From Pyrenophora tritici-repentis (Eukaryota > Ascomycota > Dothideomycetes > Pleosporales > Pleosporaceae), in NCBI RefSeq assembly GCF_003171515.1, contig NC_089390.1, forward strand, positions 8,374,274-8,438,273: a DNA stretch of 64,000 nucleotides, read 5' to 3'. Position 1 is the stretch's first letter, and each line of letters opens with the position of its first letter. Positions 1 through 11,018 of the stretch are shown here, one piece after another. The notes beneath the pieces are model-generated. The model was not told the origin of the DNA. It did no database searches and saw nothing but the letters and a program-made list of their open reading frames with translations. The position numbers and the translations under genes are program-made.

Positions 1-1186
1 ACAAGTCCGCCTACGAAGTTTGGGAAGCCCAAGACAGCGCAGAGGTCGCTTGAGAGGGCGACGTGCTGGCTGTCTGGCGCATCTTCCCAGACAGCAATCT
101 TGGCGACGACACGAGAAGCTGGTTTCTCCTGCTCTTGGTCTTTGGACATGTCGACGGGCTCTTGTAGACCTGCGGGTCTGATGACAGCCACAGACACGCA
201 GCTAACGCCTCGGAGTGCTTTCGTGGCAAGTAGGTCCCTGTCTACCCACACCTTCAAGCCTTCAGGGCCTACGTGCTCGTCTTGATGGAACCATTCAGAT
301 GCGACACTACGATCGAGACCCCGCAAAAAGACCAGGCCCTTTGTGGCGCCATCTTCGCGGCCACTGCGTCGTCGGACAGTGCTCGTGGTGCTCCGTCCAC
401 TCTTCCTCGATGCAGCGCCCACGCTCCTGCTTTCCCGATTCGAGCTTCTTTCCTTTTGTCGCGTCTTGGGGGCAACGATGACTTCGGCATCGGGAGAGAT
501 CTTGACGAATGGTGATGTGTTTGGTGGGGCAGGAGCGATGGACGTCACGGTGATGTTGGCGGTCGTGGTGGGAGAGAGATGGAGGGTCAGAGGGTGCGGC
601 GACTGGGCTTGCGGGTTCGGGAGTGCGCGTATCTGGGAGAGAAAGTTCAGTTCGAGGAATTGGGCATGCAGCTCTATCATCTCCCAGTCGACGGGGGTCA
701 ATGGCTCAATGTTGATGGTATGCGCCTGAGGCGGATCTAGATGCAGTATGATGCCAACCTTCAGCCCTTCATCGAGGCCAATCAAGCGTGCAAATGTGGC
801 ATCTACTTCTACAGCCGGGACATCCTGCTGGCTGACAGCTGGACTGCCCCTCAGGCCGTCCCGTCCGACAACAGGCGCTATCCTGCGCTTGCTCTGCATG
901 CCCGTCCATCCGACAAAGACGGACTTTTGGGCGGCGTTCCTGTTCTCCGAAGCGCCGGGTGGTGGGGGCTGGCGGTATGAGAGTTGGACGACGACATTCT
1001 GGGCGACCTAGAGGCACTGTAAGCACTCGCGCAGTTGTCGTCGTGACAGCCATCGCATACCGTGTTGGCATTCACCAGCACCGAAACCAGCGACGACGGC
1101 AAGTTGACCAGGCAGTTCTTCAACGACTGGTGCAGGGCCACTTCGGCCTGGACAGCATTGCCAGCAGCCTTCTTTGGTGGCGGCAT
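1..1186 (-). CDS. PEX1: Peroxin-1 (peroxisomal AAA ATPase), 5' part only
   Basis: Peroxin-1 works with Pex6 as the AAA ATPase that pulls ubiquitinated Pex5 out of the peroxisomal membrane. Only the N-terminal part is here; the gene runs off the left edge. Start ATG is 1184-1186 (MPPPKKAAGNAV). Exon 1 is 1061-1186, the intron is 1008-1060 (GTATGC donor, CTCTAG acceptor), and exon 2 runs from 1007 to 1. The spliced reading frame stays open and gives the Pex1 N-terminal double-psi barrel region: VAQNVVVQLSYR, FVGWTGMQSKRR, EVDATFARLIGLDEG, HLDPPQAHTINIEPLTP, DWEMIELHAQFLE, then PFVKISPDAEVIVAPKT. About 377 residues are visible; the AAA domains lie outside. The gene is divergent from MCM7 with 306 bp between start codons. 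Family identity rests on these motifs, known from fungal Pex1 proteins. Confidence 0.9.
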
Positions 1187-1492
1187 GGTGGTAGAGGAAT
1201 GACCTGTATCCAACTTGCGCTTGAGTATTCAAGCTCACGCATGCATGCCGAGGTCGTCGGCGCCGACGGGTCAAAGGCGGTGGCCGCAGGCAGAATCCAG
1301 CCGTCCAGTCGCCCATGTGCCCTGGCGACGCGGTCGACGCGCTGCAGCAGCGCGACCAGCCCCGATTTTGTTATACCGCCTAGACGACGACGGCGAGGCG
1401 ACAACAACGACAACGACAACCCTATACCTTTTGACCATCCCTCCTATCTTCTCCCCTGTCTATTCTCGACCCCAGGTGGAGATTGAGACGCA
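1187..1492. promoter_or_regulatory. Shared divergent promoter of PEX1 and MCM7
   Basis: This 306-bp spacer separates two start codons pointing apart. It holds two ACGCG cores at 1328-1332 and 1337-1341, about 160 bp upstream of the MCM7 start. ACGCG is the core of the MCB site bound by MBF in fungal G1/S genes, and MCM genes are classical targets; that these copies work is inference. A pyrimidine-rich stretch precedes the MCM7 ATG. No other clear motif seen. Confidence 0.35.
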
Positions 1493-4145
1493 ATGGCCCT
1501 CTTTACCATAAGTGCGCCTGTCAACTATGATGAGCAGGAAGGTGTGCATGCATACACGGGCGCAAAACACAGCCCATGCCTGGCTAACAGCACATAGCCG
1601 CCTTTGTTGACTTTCTCAAGAATTACAAGTCCATGTCCACGGATGCAGCCGACCAGCTAGAGAGTCTCAATCTCAATGGCCACGGCGACGACGAGTATGA
1701 CATGGTCGACGACTCGGACGATCCCGCGCCCAACGCAGCACAATCGCGCAGCAAGTCCAAGCTCAAGTACATGAACCAGCTACAAGAAGTAGCAAATCGC
1801 GAGCGCGACGAGATCCAGATAGATCTCAATGATCTAGAGTCGGTCAGTCACCGACGCCATAGTGCAAGTAGCAGTGCGGGGCGCTGATGGACATGAACAG
1901 TACGAAAAGGCTACCTCAGACGATGAGCACAACTATCGGCTGATCGAGTCAATCGAGCGCAATGCCCATCACTACATCGAAATCTTCTCGCGCGCAGTCG
2001 ACAAGTGCCTTCCCCAACCGACAAGGGAACTAAGGTACATCTGCAGCGACCATCTGATGGCCAGAACTGACTAAACCCAGCTTCAAGGACGATGTCTTGG
2101 ATGTCATCATGACACAGCGTTCCAGGCGCAACGAGAGAATGCAAGAACTACAGGGAATCGATGACAACACAGAGGCTGCGCCCGAATCCATGTTTCCCCC
2201 AGCCTTGACGCGGCGATACACGCTCAACTTTAGGCCGAGGATACCATCTGGTGCCAGCAGTCAACGCAACACAAAGGCCCTCGCCGTTCGTAATGTCCGT
2301 GGAGAGCACCTGGGTCGCCTCATCACAGTCCGAGGTATCGCAACAAGAGTCTCAGACGTCAAGCCCGCCGTACAGGTCAACGCTTATTCCTGCGACCGCT
2401 GTGGTAGCGAGGTTTTCCAGCCTGTAACTACCAAGCAGTTTACTCCTCTAGTCGAATGTCCCTCAGATGACTGCAAGAGCAACAAGACAAAGGGTCAATT
2501 GTTTCTCTCAACCCGCGCCTCCAAATTTCTGCCATTCCAAGAAGTCAAGATCCAAGAGATGGCTGATCAGGTTCCCGTAGGCCATATTCCCCGCCAGCTC
2601 ACCATCCACTGCCATGGTGCTCTGGTACGCCAGATCAACCCCGGAGATGTCATCGACTGTGCTGGTATCTTCCTCCCAACCCCTTACACTGGCTTCAAGG
2701 CAATTCGCGCCGGCCTCCTTACCGACACCTATCTTGAGGCACAGTATGTCATGCAGCACAAGAAAGCATACGACGACATGGTACTCGCACAGCCCACCCT
2801 GCGAAGGATGAATGAACTTGAGAGGACCGGTCAACTGTACGAATACCTCTCACGATCCATTGCGCCCGAAATCTTTGGCCATGTCGACGTTAAGAAGGCC
2901 CTCCTTCTTCAACTCATCGGTGGTGTCACAAAGGAGGTTGGCGACGGCATGCGCATTCGTGGTGATATCAATGTCTGTTTGATGGGAGACCCTGGTGTGG
3001 CCAAATCTCAATTGCTCAAATACATCACCAAGGTCGCGCCTCGTGGTGTTTATACGACTGGTCGCGGTAGCAGTGGTGTCGGTCTTACCGCAGCTGTCAT
3101 GCGTGATCCAGTCACAGACGAGATGGTCCTTGAGGGAGGCGCCCTCGTTCTGGCGGACAATGGCATGTGCTGCATTGACGAGTTTGACAAGATGGACGAC
3201 AGCGACCGGACAGCTATTCACGAAGTCATGGAACAGCAGACCATCTCCATCAGCAAGGCTGGAATTACCACCACTTTGAACGCCCGCACGTCGATTCTTG
3301 CCGCCGCTAACCCGCTCTACGGTCGTTACAACCCTCGCCTGTCGCCCATCGAGAACATCAACCTCCCTGCTGCGCTATTGTCGCGTTTCGATGTTCTCTT
3401 CCTCATTCTTGATACCCCATCGCGAGACTCGGACGAAGAGCTCGCCCGCCACGTTACTCATGTACACATGCACAACGCTCACCCTGAAGCCCCTGGAGGC
3501 ATCATCTTCAGCCCAGCTGAAGTACGTCAATGGGTTGCTCGTGCGCGATCATACCGACCGACGGTGCCCAAAGAGGTCTCGGACTACATGGTCGGTGCCT
3601 ACGTACGCATGCGACAGCAGCAGAAGCGCGACGATGGAAACAAGAAGGCCTTCACCCACACCTCGCCACGTACACTGCTTGGCGTACTCCGTCTTGCACA
3701 GGCTCTCGCACGTTTACGGTTCGCCGACCAGGTCATCTCAGAGGACGTGGACGAGGCTCTACGTCTTACTGAAGTCAGCAAAGCCAGCTTGTACGCGGAT
3801 GAGAACCGTAGAGACGATCACACCCCGAACAGCAAGATCTACCACCTCATCAAAAGCATGGAAGCAAGTGGTGCTGCTGCCGTTGGTGATGGTACGCGAG
3901 GCGAACTGGACCTGCGCAGGGTCAGGGAGAGAGTCTTGGCCAAGGGTTTCACAGCAGACCAGTTCGAGTCTGCTATTGACGAATATTCCATGCTTGATGT
4001 AAGTTCCGACAACATACTCGGGAAAGAAAAAAGAGTTGTCACTAACATACCCCGACAGGTTTGGCAAACAACTGGCGAAGGCACGCGACTCGTCTTCATT
4101 GAAGCCGGAGAAGACGAAGATATGGACGCTGACAACGACTTCTAA
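1493..4145 (+). CDS. MCM7: DNA replication licensing factor MCM7 (Cdc47)
   Basis: MCM7 is a subunit of the MCM2-7 replicative helicase loaded at origins. Five exons: 1493-1541, 1598-1842, 1901-2034, 2081-3998 and 4059-4145, giving 810 residues. The protein starts [16 protein letters not shown]. Visible parts are the MCM zinc finger (CDRCG ... VECPSDDC), the Walker A-type GDPGVAKSQ, Walker B CIDEFDKM and the arginine finger in LLSRFDVLF. The VGHIPRQL signature and the absence of an MCM2-6-specific segment favour MCM7. The last intron (3999-4058, 60 nt) is in frame and has no stop, so unspliced mRNA would also read through; GTAAGT, a CTAAC branch site and the match of [10 protein letters not shown] to the family favour removing it. 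Confidence 0.96.
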
Positions 4146-4787
4146 GTCATGCGGACAAATTGGCAGCAAAGTAGAAGTGTGGGTATGGAGTTCCAAGGCG
4201 TTCAATATCCAAAAACACGCGGCATGTCTTCTTGACCAGCAACTATGTGCAGCTCCGCGAACAAATGCCAATGATGCTATGATATAATCATTACATGCGT
4301 GAGCCGTGTGTGGGTGATATGAGACACTTCAATATTGACACCCTAGTATAAAGAAGCTACTGAAGGCGCCAGATAAACTTCTTAGGAATGGAATAGTGGG
4401 GTTCATAAATACTGTCTGTCCCCGTCAAGTATTTCATGTTACCTAGATGCTTGCTATACACGTGCATGTGGTGCCAAGACATAGACACCTGATGCATCAT
4501 CAGTGCGTGAACCGTCGCGGGGTCATTACCGAACAGTGGGAAAGCGATGCCACTTCCATAAAATCCCCTACACGCCATCACATCGATTTCTTCTTCCGGT
4601 TAGGCGCATGGGAAAATTGAGCGGTTCTACCTTCCTCAAGAGGTTACTCCCAAGGAACGAATCTCACACCTGGCTGCCCGCAAACTCGCACGATAAGCTT
4701 GCGCCAGCCTCTCCACTTTCTCTCTCTTCAACATCTCCATTGCTTGCGCATACGTAACGAATTTGCGCTCGAACAGACCACCGCAAA
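4146..4787. other. Intergenic, MCM7 to SHR3
   Basis: 642 bp between tandem genes. Contains only short unconvincing reading frames. The last 120 bp before the SHR3 ATG are C/T-rich, as in many fungal 5' leaders. Nothing else seen. Confidence 0.6.
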
Positions 4788-5477
4788 ATGACGCAAGGCG
4801 CAGCAAACAACTTTGCGCAATTCATGGTGGTGGGCCGTACGTACACCCAGGGCTCAATGCCCATCCATAGCCTGGCTCTCACCATTGCCCGCTGCCTACT
4901 AACGTACAATGTAGCAACATGTTTTTTCCTCGGAATCCTGTTCGCACAGCTTCCATACGACTATAATGTCCTATGGACCACACCTACAGATCACGCAACC
5001 TACTTTGACATTCTGGAATCGCACATCAAATTCCTCTACGCCTCTCCGCCGATCGTCTCGCGCATCCTCAACTTAGTCATTGGTACCGGCCTGCTCGGTT
5101 TCCTCATTAAGCTCTTCAAGCTCAACCAGGCCAACATGCTCTTCGACGGCGCATCGCTCGTGCTCTATATGGCGGGCATTACTGTGTACCTGACAAATAT
5201 TGTCAAGGGTTTTAGAGTCGTGACAGCAGGCATATACGGTGACCTAGAAAAGGCCGCGCCGGGGGAGGTGACTGAAGAGGATATGGGTGACTACATCTCA
5301 AGAGACGATACGCTGAGGGTTTTCGCGGCGAGCAACACCATCCTTTCGCTAGTGCTTGTGGGCGTCCTGGTGCTACAGGCAGGACAGTGGTATGCTAAGA
5401 GGGCCGAAGAGAAGGAGATTCAAGAGTTTGAGCGCTTGGCTGAGGAGAAGAAGGGTGCGGGAAAGAAGAAGCAGTAG
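4788..5477 (+). CDS. SHR3: ER membrane chaperone Shr3 (amino acid permease packaging)
   Basis: Shr3 is an ER-resident chaperone that helps amino acid permeases fold and leave the ER. Exon 1 is 4788-4836, the intron 4837-4914 (GTACGT donor, TAG acceptor), exon 2 4915-5477; 203 residues. Splicing creates the family signature VGPTCFFLGILFA followed by LPYDYNVLW. Four hydrophobic segments are visible (near residues 15-35, 75-95, 105-125 and 155-175), then a lysine/glutamate-rich cytosolic tail ending KKGAGKKKQ, as expected of the four-helix Shr3 family. The 78-nt intron is a multiple of three with no stop, so a naive reading frame runs through it; the unspliced version breaks the conserved first helix. 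Confidence 0.9.
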   Translation: MTQGAANNFAQFMVVGRTYTQGSMPIHSLALTIARCLLTYNVATCFFLGILFAQLPYDYNVLWTTPTDHATYFDILESHIKFLYASPPIVSRILNLVIGTGLLGFLIKLFKLNQANMLFDGASLVLYMAGITVYLTNIVKGFRVVTAGIYGDLEKAAPGEVTEEDMGDYISRDDTLRVFAASNTILSLVLVGVLVLQAGQWYAKRAEEKEIQEFERLAEEKKGAGKKKQ

Positions 5478-5966
5478 AGCTAGGAAATACTGCAACCAAG
5501 TAGGGCTTGTGGGTAGCCGTTTCCCCTTGGCCTAGGCTTAAGTAGGCTTACTATCCAATCTTGCTTCATGGGTAATGTTCGAGATTTGGAATGAGCTGGC
5601 ATGCTTGATACACATATTAGCCCCTATGGCAAAAGCACTGTAACCTCGCTGTACCTCGATTTTTACGAGTTTGTGGTTGCGACTTTATTGCCCACTAATC
5701 TATCTTTCCCCTGTTCAACATGCGCTTCACGACAACGGCCCAAAAACCAGGGGGAAATAAGATGATTCAGCGGTTTGCAGTCAGGTCGGGTAGTGCCTTT
5801 CTTTAATCACAATCATAACAAAATCCTCCTTCCTAGTCATTGCATACCGACCTTCTCCCACACACCCGGATCGAGCCTTGCCCAGCCATGTGAGCATCGA
5901 TACCTGGAGAGATGTAATGAAACATACTTACATTAGTACTAGGAAAAGCGACCTGCGCTGTTAGAC
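5478..5966. other. Intergenic, downstream of SHR3
   Basis: 489 bp between the SHR3 stop and the first 113-bp inverted-repeat element. No coding potential or RNA gene recognised. Confidence 0.6.
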
Positions 5967-6079
5967 CACCTGGGTGTCATAAAATACTGGACATACTAGT
6001 GTAAAATAGCCACTGTAGTCGCCAGACACGTCTATTGGGTGCTTACCCCCACTGTCCAGTATTTTATGTCACCCAGGTG
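5967..6079 (-). mobile_element. 113-bp MITE-like element, copy 1
   Basis: Non-coding element with about 27-bp terminal inverted repeats, starting CACCTGGGTG and ending CACCCAGGTG. It is flanked by the 4-bp direct repeat AGAC (5963-5966 and 6080-6083), read as a target-site duplication. Same family and identical length as copies at 16078, 28787 and 47409; this copy and the one at 28787 are in reverse orientation to the other two. By eye it differs from the 16078 copy at about 11 of 113 positions. It lies 171 bp upstream of the RRM gene start at 6251. Confidence 0.88.
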
Positions 6080-6250
6080 AGACCGACAATTTGTTGGTAT
6101 CGATAACATCTGGCAATTGCAGGCCAGTCACGTGGAGGCGAAAGGACAAACAGGCAACAGCCAACCACCTTAGAAGCTAGGGCCACGACCCACCGTGGAG
6201 ACTTGGTCGGCTTCAGTGACAACACTTGAATCTTCCACGAGCCAGAAAGC

Positions 6251-6961
6251 ATGGATGACCCCAAGAAGATGCTCGCGGAGCTCATTGAACTATCCACCGA
6301 GACTAAACAGTGGGCCTTACACTTCCCTATTGAACACAATGCTCCAAACACCCTGCTTGAAACCTTGGGTAATAAGATGGGGAGTTCAGTTCCAGGAAGT
6401 TCCGATAACAATGGCGAAAATCTCGAAACTCTACGCTGCAGTCTAATGGCTCTGCCATCTCTCTCAGAGTTGGGAACTTCTTCCATCCATACCACATCTG
6501 AACTACCCAACCCCGCTGCCTTTCCACTCGATACAGCCGAAGACAAAGCTAGGAAGGAGGCTGAAGATATGATTCAGAGGGAGGAGGATAAACTAAACGC
6601 CATCATCACTTACGCTCTCCAGAAGGAGGTAGAGCACCAGGCATGGAAAGAGAAGAGACGCCGTCCCTCCCGTTTGATCCTTTCCAACCTGGCGGCCGAC
6701 ATTGATGAAGAAGCCATCCGTGAATTCTTTATCGAGTACAAGCGGAACCTGCAAGTCTTCTCTTCTAACCACTAATCCAACACTGCAACTTACTAACTTC
6801 CGTTTAGCTATAGCATCACTATTCATCCCGAGCGAGATCCGGTCAAGAGGACCAGGACCGCTCATGTGGACATGACTACTAGATCGAGTGCTGTGCGAGC
6901 CTCTTATGAGGTTGGTGGCATCTTTGGTCTGGTGGTCAAGATCAGACTGGCTGTGGAGTGA
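6251..6961 (+). CDS. Small RRM-like domain protein
   Basis: Exon 1 is 6251-6735 and exon 2 6808-6961, giving 212 residues. The intron (6736-6807) has GTACAA as donor, a CTAAC branch site and TTTAG acceptor; other donors nearby lead to a stop at once. The C-terminal third looks like a divergent RNA recognition motif: RNP2-like RLILSNL in exon 1, and exon 2 giving YSITIHPERDPVKRTRTAHVDM followed by a C-terminal strand ending KIRLAVE. The N-terminal half has low complexity with a charged helix (EDKARKEAEDMIQREEDK). I do not recognise an ortholog with a known role; RNA binding is inferred from the fold signature only. Copy 1 of the 113-bp element sits in its promoter. Confidence 0.7.
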
Positions 6962-7494
6962 GGAGTGGATGTAGTCGTCTCGAGTCACTTGTTAGTTGCA
7001 TGGCAAAGCCCGTGATTAGTGTTTGTAAGCGGGGATAATAATGAGGGTTATAAGGCCCAGGGAGGTGGCTATGGTGTATTCGCCTAACATTACTATACTA
7101 GTAGAGGATAGCAAACATGTTGAAAGACACAAGTATAATTCTCTGCAAGGTAAACATCCGTGACTTAAACGTATTGACATCACTACACATGCAGTCAAGT
7201 GTTACACGATGTAATGGTAGTCCTTTGGCTTGTTGTACGTAAACATGCACAATCAATGTGGAGGTGCATGCAAGCGTTAGAGTGGTAGGTTCCGAACGAT
7301 CGGGACCGGCCGTAAGCTCCACGTTCAGAGGTCGCGACTCCACCGTTCGCCATCGCGCTCCCCCACTCTCGCAAACACGACGCCTATTTGCGATGAAATG
7401 ACTTCACCAGCAACCTGCCTTCCTCTCTCCTTGTCTCCAGGCGACTACGGGTGAGGTGACTTGCTGGCGCACTGAACTAGACACACCAGGCACC
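6962..7494. other. Intergenic, RRM gene to molybdenum cofactor sulfurase
   Basis: 533 bp, AT-rich in its first half. No coding or RNA feature that I can support. Confidence 0.55.
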
Positions 7495-10033
7495 ATGGAG
7501 GCGGAAACTGACACAGCCTACAACAATGCGATCGAACAAGTTCGCGCCAAGGAGTATCCTATGCTGCAGAGTAAGTTTTCTATCAAGGCGGCTAGGATGC
7601 GTACTCATTTGACCAGATACAACCTATCTTGATCACGCTGGCACCACGCCCTACGCCAAATCCTTGATGGAGCGCTTCTCTGCCGATATGGTTGCGAACC
7701 TCTACGGCAATCCGCACTCGTCCTCCAACGCCTCCCAACTGACAACCCGGCGGATCGAAGACGTACGGCTTCGGCTTTTACACCTGTTCAACGCCCACCC
7801 GCAAGAATTTGACGTGGTATTTGTGGCCAACGCCACCTCTGGCATCAAGCTCGTCATGGATGCATTTCGTGACCAGGATGACGGCTTCTGGTACGGTTAT
7901 CACAGAGATGCACATACAAGCCTCATAGGAGTGCGCGAGGCGGCGGCCGAACACCGATGCTTTACTTCGGACAGCGAGGTGAACGAATGGATCCACGACC
8001 AGGGCAGGGCGGTTGGTCCGGCACAGCTTTTTGCATATCCGGCCCAGTCCAACATGAACGGACGTCGACTACCGTTGGATTGGTCCCACCGTATTCGCAC
8101 CAACAAACAAGACTCTGTGTATACCCTGCTAGATGCTGCCGCCCTTGTTTCAACCTCGCCTCTTGACCTCAGGAATGCAGACGAGGCTCCCGACTTCATT
8201 GTATTGAGCTTGTATAAGATGTTTGGGTTTCCAGATCTTGGCGCCTTGATTGTCAGGCAAGCATCAGCATCGGTATTCGACAAACGACGCTACTTTGGTG
8301 GCGGCACTGTCGAGATGGTTGTATGCCTAAAAGAGCAATGGCATGCAAAGAAGACTGATTCGCTTCATGAAAGGCTTGAGGATGGCACATTACCGATACA
8401 TAGTATCATGGCGCTTGACACGGCAATGATACTACACCAGGAACTTTACACTTCACTGGACAGGATTTCAAGACATACCACCTTTCTTGCCCAAAGGCTG
8501 TACGAAGGGCTTTCGTCACTACGACACGGTAATGGTGAGGAGGTATGCCACGTCTACAAGGACCCGGCGTCCAGATATGGAGACTCGCTTACCCAGGGCC
8601 CTGTTGTTGCTTTCAATTTCCGGAATGCGTGTGGCGGCTGGATCAGCAACGCAGAGGTGGAGAAACTGGCCATGGTAAAGAACATCCAAGTCAGGACTGG
8701 CGGCCTCTGTAATCCTGGAGGCGTTGCATCATCGCTAGGATTGGCACCATGGGAGATGCGAGAAAACTTTTCTGCCGGGCAACGGTGCGGTAACGACAAC
8801 GACGTCATTCGCGCGAAGCCGACAGGAATGATACGCGTCAGCTTTGGAGCAATGAGTACCCTATCAGATGTGGCAAACTTTGTTGGATTCGCGCGCGAGT
8901 TCTTCATACAAGCAAGCCCACCGGTGAATGCGTCTCCAATCAGGGCTGTTGAACTCGAGCCACCAACGCAAAGTCGCTTACACGTGGAGAGGCTGTCTGT
9001 CTATCCTATCAAAAGCTGTGCGGCCTTCAGTGTACCGCCGGCCAGCCCATGGGAGGTGCGCCCAGAGGGCCTCGCGTGGGATCGGGAGTGGTGTCTTGTA
9101 CATCAAGGCACGGGAGCCGCACTGAGTCAGAAGCGATACCCAAAGATGGCATTGATACGCCCCAGTATCGATCTCGAAAAGGGTCTGCTACGCGTGAACC
9201 TATCAGGCGCTCTATTAGATACGACTGATACGCACGAGATTACAGTGCCTCTCTCGGCTGATCCACGGCTGTTTGCAGATACAGCGGTATATAAGGATGC
9301 GAGCGCCAAGGTATGCGGAGACTCGATCCAAGCCAAGACATATCGGTCCAGTGAGATATCGTCTTTTTTTACGCAAGCCCTTGGGGTGGCCTGTCACCTT
9401 GCGCGCTTCCCTCCTGTTAGCAGTGGGAGTGGCGTTTCCCGACACTCGAAAGCGCATCTACAAAAGTACCAGAAGGCGGGCGCTATGCGAGTACCCGGCG
9501 CCTTTCCAGAAACGGTTCCCAGCATGCCCGGCGCGTGCGTTTCAAAGCCCATCTTGCTAGCAAATGAGAGCCCCATCCTTACTATATCGCGATCGAGTCT
9601 CAACCGCCTGAATGAGTTGATCAAGGCAGAGGGCGGTAAGGCAGCGCAAGCAGAGGTATTCAGAGCCAACATTGTGGTTGCGGAGAATCCAGCATACCCG
9701 CCTGGGCTTGAGGACCCGTATGCTGAAGACGACTGGCGCTACCTTCAGATTGGCCAGCAGTACTTTGAAATGCTTGGAGCGTGTCGAAGATGCCAGATGG
9801 TTTGCATCGATCAACAAACGGCGGAAAGGAACCAGGAGCCGTTTGTGACGCTTTCCAAGACACGTCGATTTGACGGGCGCGTCTACTTTGGAGAGCATAG
9901 CTGCCATGTACCGTGGGGTGATGTGTCATGGCCTCTAGGGCAGAACCCGATGATTGCGGTCGGAGATGCCGTGAGGCCTATTAAAGAGGACGAGGTAGAC
10001 GGGAACAGTAGGCTACAGGAGCTTATAGGCTAG
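7495..10033 (+). CDS. hxB: Molybdenum cofactor sulfurase (HxB type)
   Basis: This enzyme takes sulfur from L-cysteine and places the terminal sulfido ligand on the molybdenum cofactor of xanthine dehydrogenase and aldehyde oxidase. Exon 1 is 7495-7570, the intron 7571-7616, exon 2 7617-10033; 830 residues. The N-terminal part is a NifS-like PLP-dependent domain: TTYLDHAGTTPYAKS, YGNPHSSSNAS, the PLP lysine in LSLYKMFGFPDLGAL, and the persulfide cysteine in RTGGLCNPGG. The C-terminal part is the MOSC module: N-terminal barrel VERLSVYPIKSCAAF, then FRANIVV and LGACRRCQMVC. Order and length match the fungal and plant two-domain enzymes. It lies in tandem with the unknown gene at 11019. Confidence 0.95.
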
Positions 10034-11018
10034 CGCACTGGCATGCTTTTCTGGGCAGATGGCGGGAGAAGGCCATTGGCCGACCAAGTAGGCAGTGTGT
10101 AACATAGGCAAACGGGCGGGTCGCCGGGTACATGGCGATGAAGCAGATGGGAATGCCATGGGGCCATGTGATAGGCAACGGCGAGTTACAGGAAGGGTCG
10201 AGTGTAAGCGCTGATAACTATGTTTCAACGGCGAAGCGGAGTCAGGTGTCTGGTACGTTGAGATCAGTGACAGATGGCAGAGGCAAGGTATCAGATGGAA
10301 GCGCGCGCATTCGCCGAAGCAGCGTAGAGACGAACAGCGGCTGCAAGCAAGACATAAAAATGGTCTAATGCTCCCACGAGATGCAGCACACAATCACACA
10401 TTTCCAACCTCACTCGCCTCTTTCCTTGCCACTTGGCCTCTCCGCCTTGTTTCTGACGCCAGCAACCAGTAGCCAGCGTCTCGTCAGCTCGTCTCAGATC
10501 GTCGTCGTCGTCGTACCCGGCCCCGGTTGCTCAGCTGCATCGCCACGTTCAGCTTCAGATTACGGCTCCCATCACACATCCGAATCGCAAGCCGCGAATC
10601 AGGCTGCACTTCAGGCCGGTCAAAGTCGCGAGACCTGCAGGCGCGGAACAAATCACACATCTTGTTTCAGCGTAGGCCAGCGAATCGCGGGCCAGTGGAG
10701 GTGTTCGCCAGTGCACGGGGCCTGCATATCCTAGTCCTCGGCGCTTAGAAAACGCTGGGACTCTTCGCGCCCAAAAATAACCGGACAGGACCCATACCGC
10801 GGCCAACAACAACAGCGCATCCGCCTCGAGCTAGTGTCATAGTACATACATACAATAAACACACTGCTCCCCGGCGCCAACTGAAAAAGAGAGGTACCTG
10901 TCTGTCTGCCTGCCTCGCTTCTTTACTTTTCCACTTTGTTGTGGAAAAAGGCATAGCACAGCCCGACCGCCTACAAGTCACTCGCCGACCATCATCACCC
11001 ACCCCAAATCTCAACACC
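10034..11018. other. Intergenic and probable 5' leader of the next gene
   Basis: 985 bp. The second half is C/T-rich and contains a short GTC run near 10500-10515; much of it may be 5' untranslated leader or promoter of the gene at 11019. No supported gene. Confidence 0.5.
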
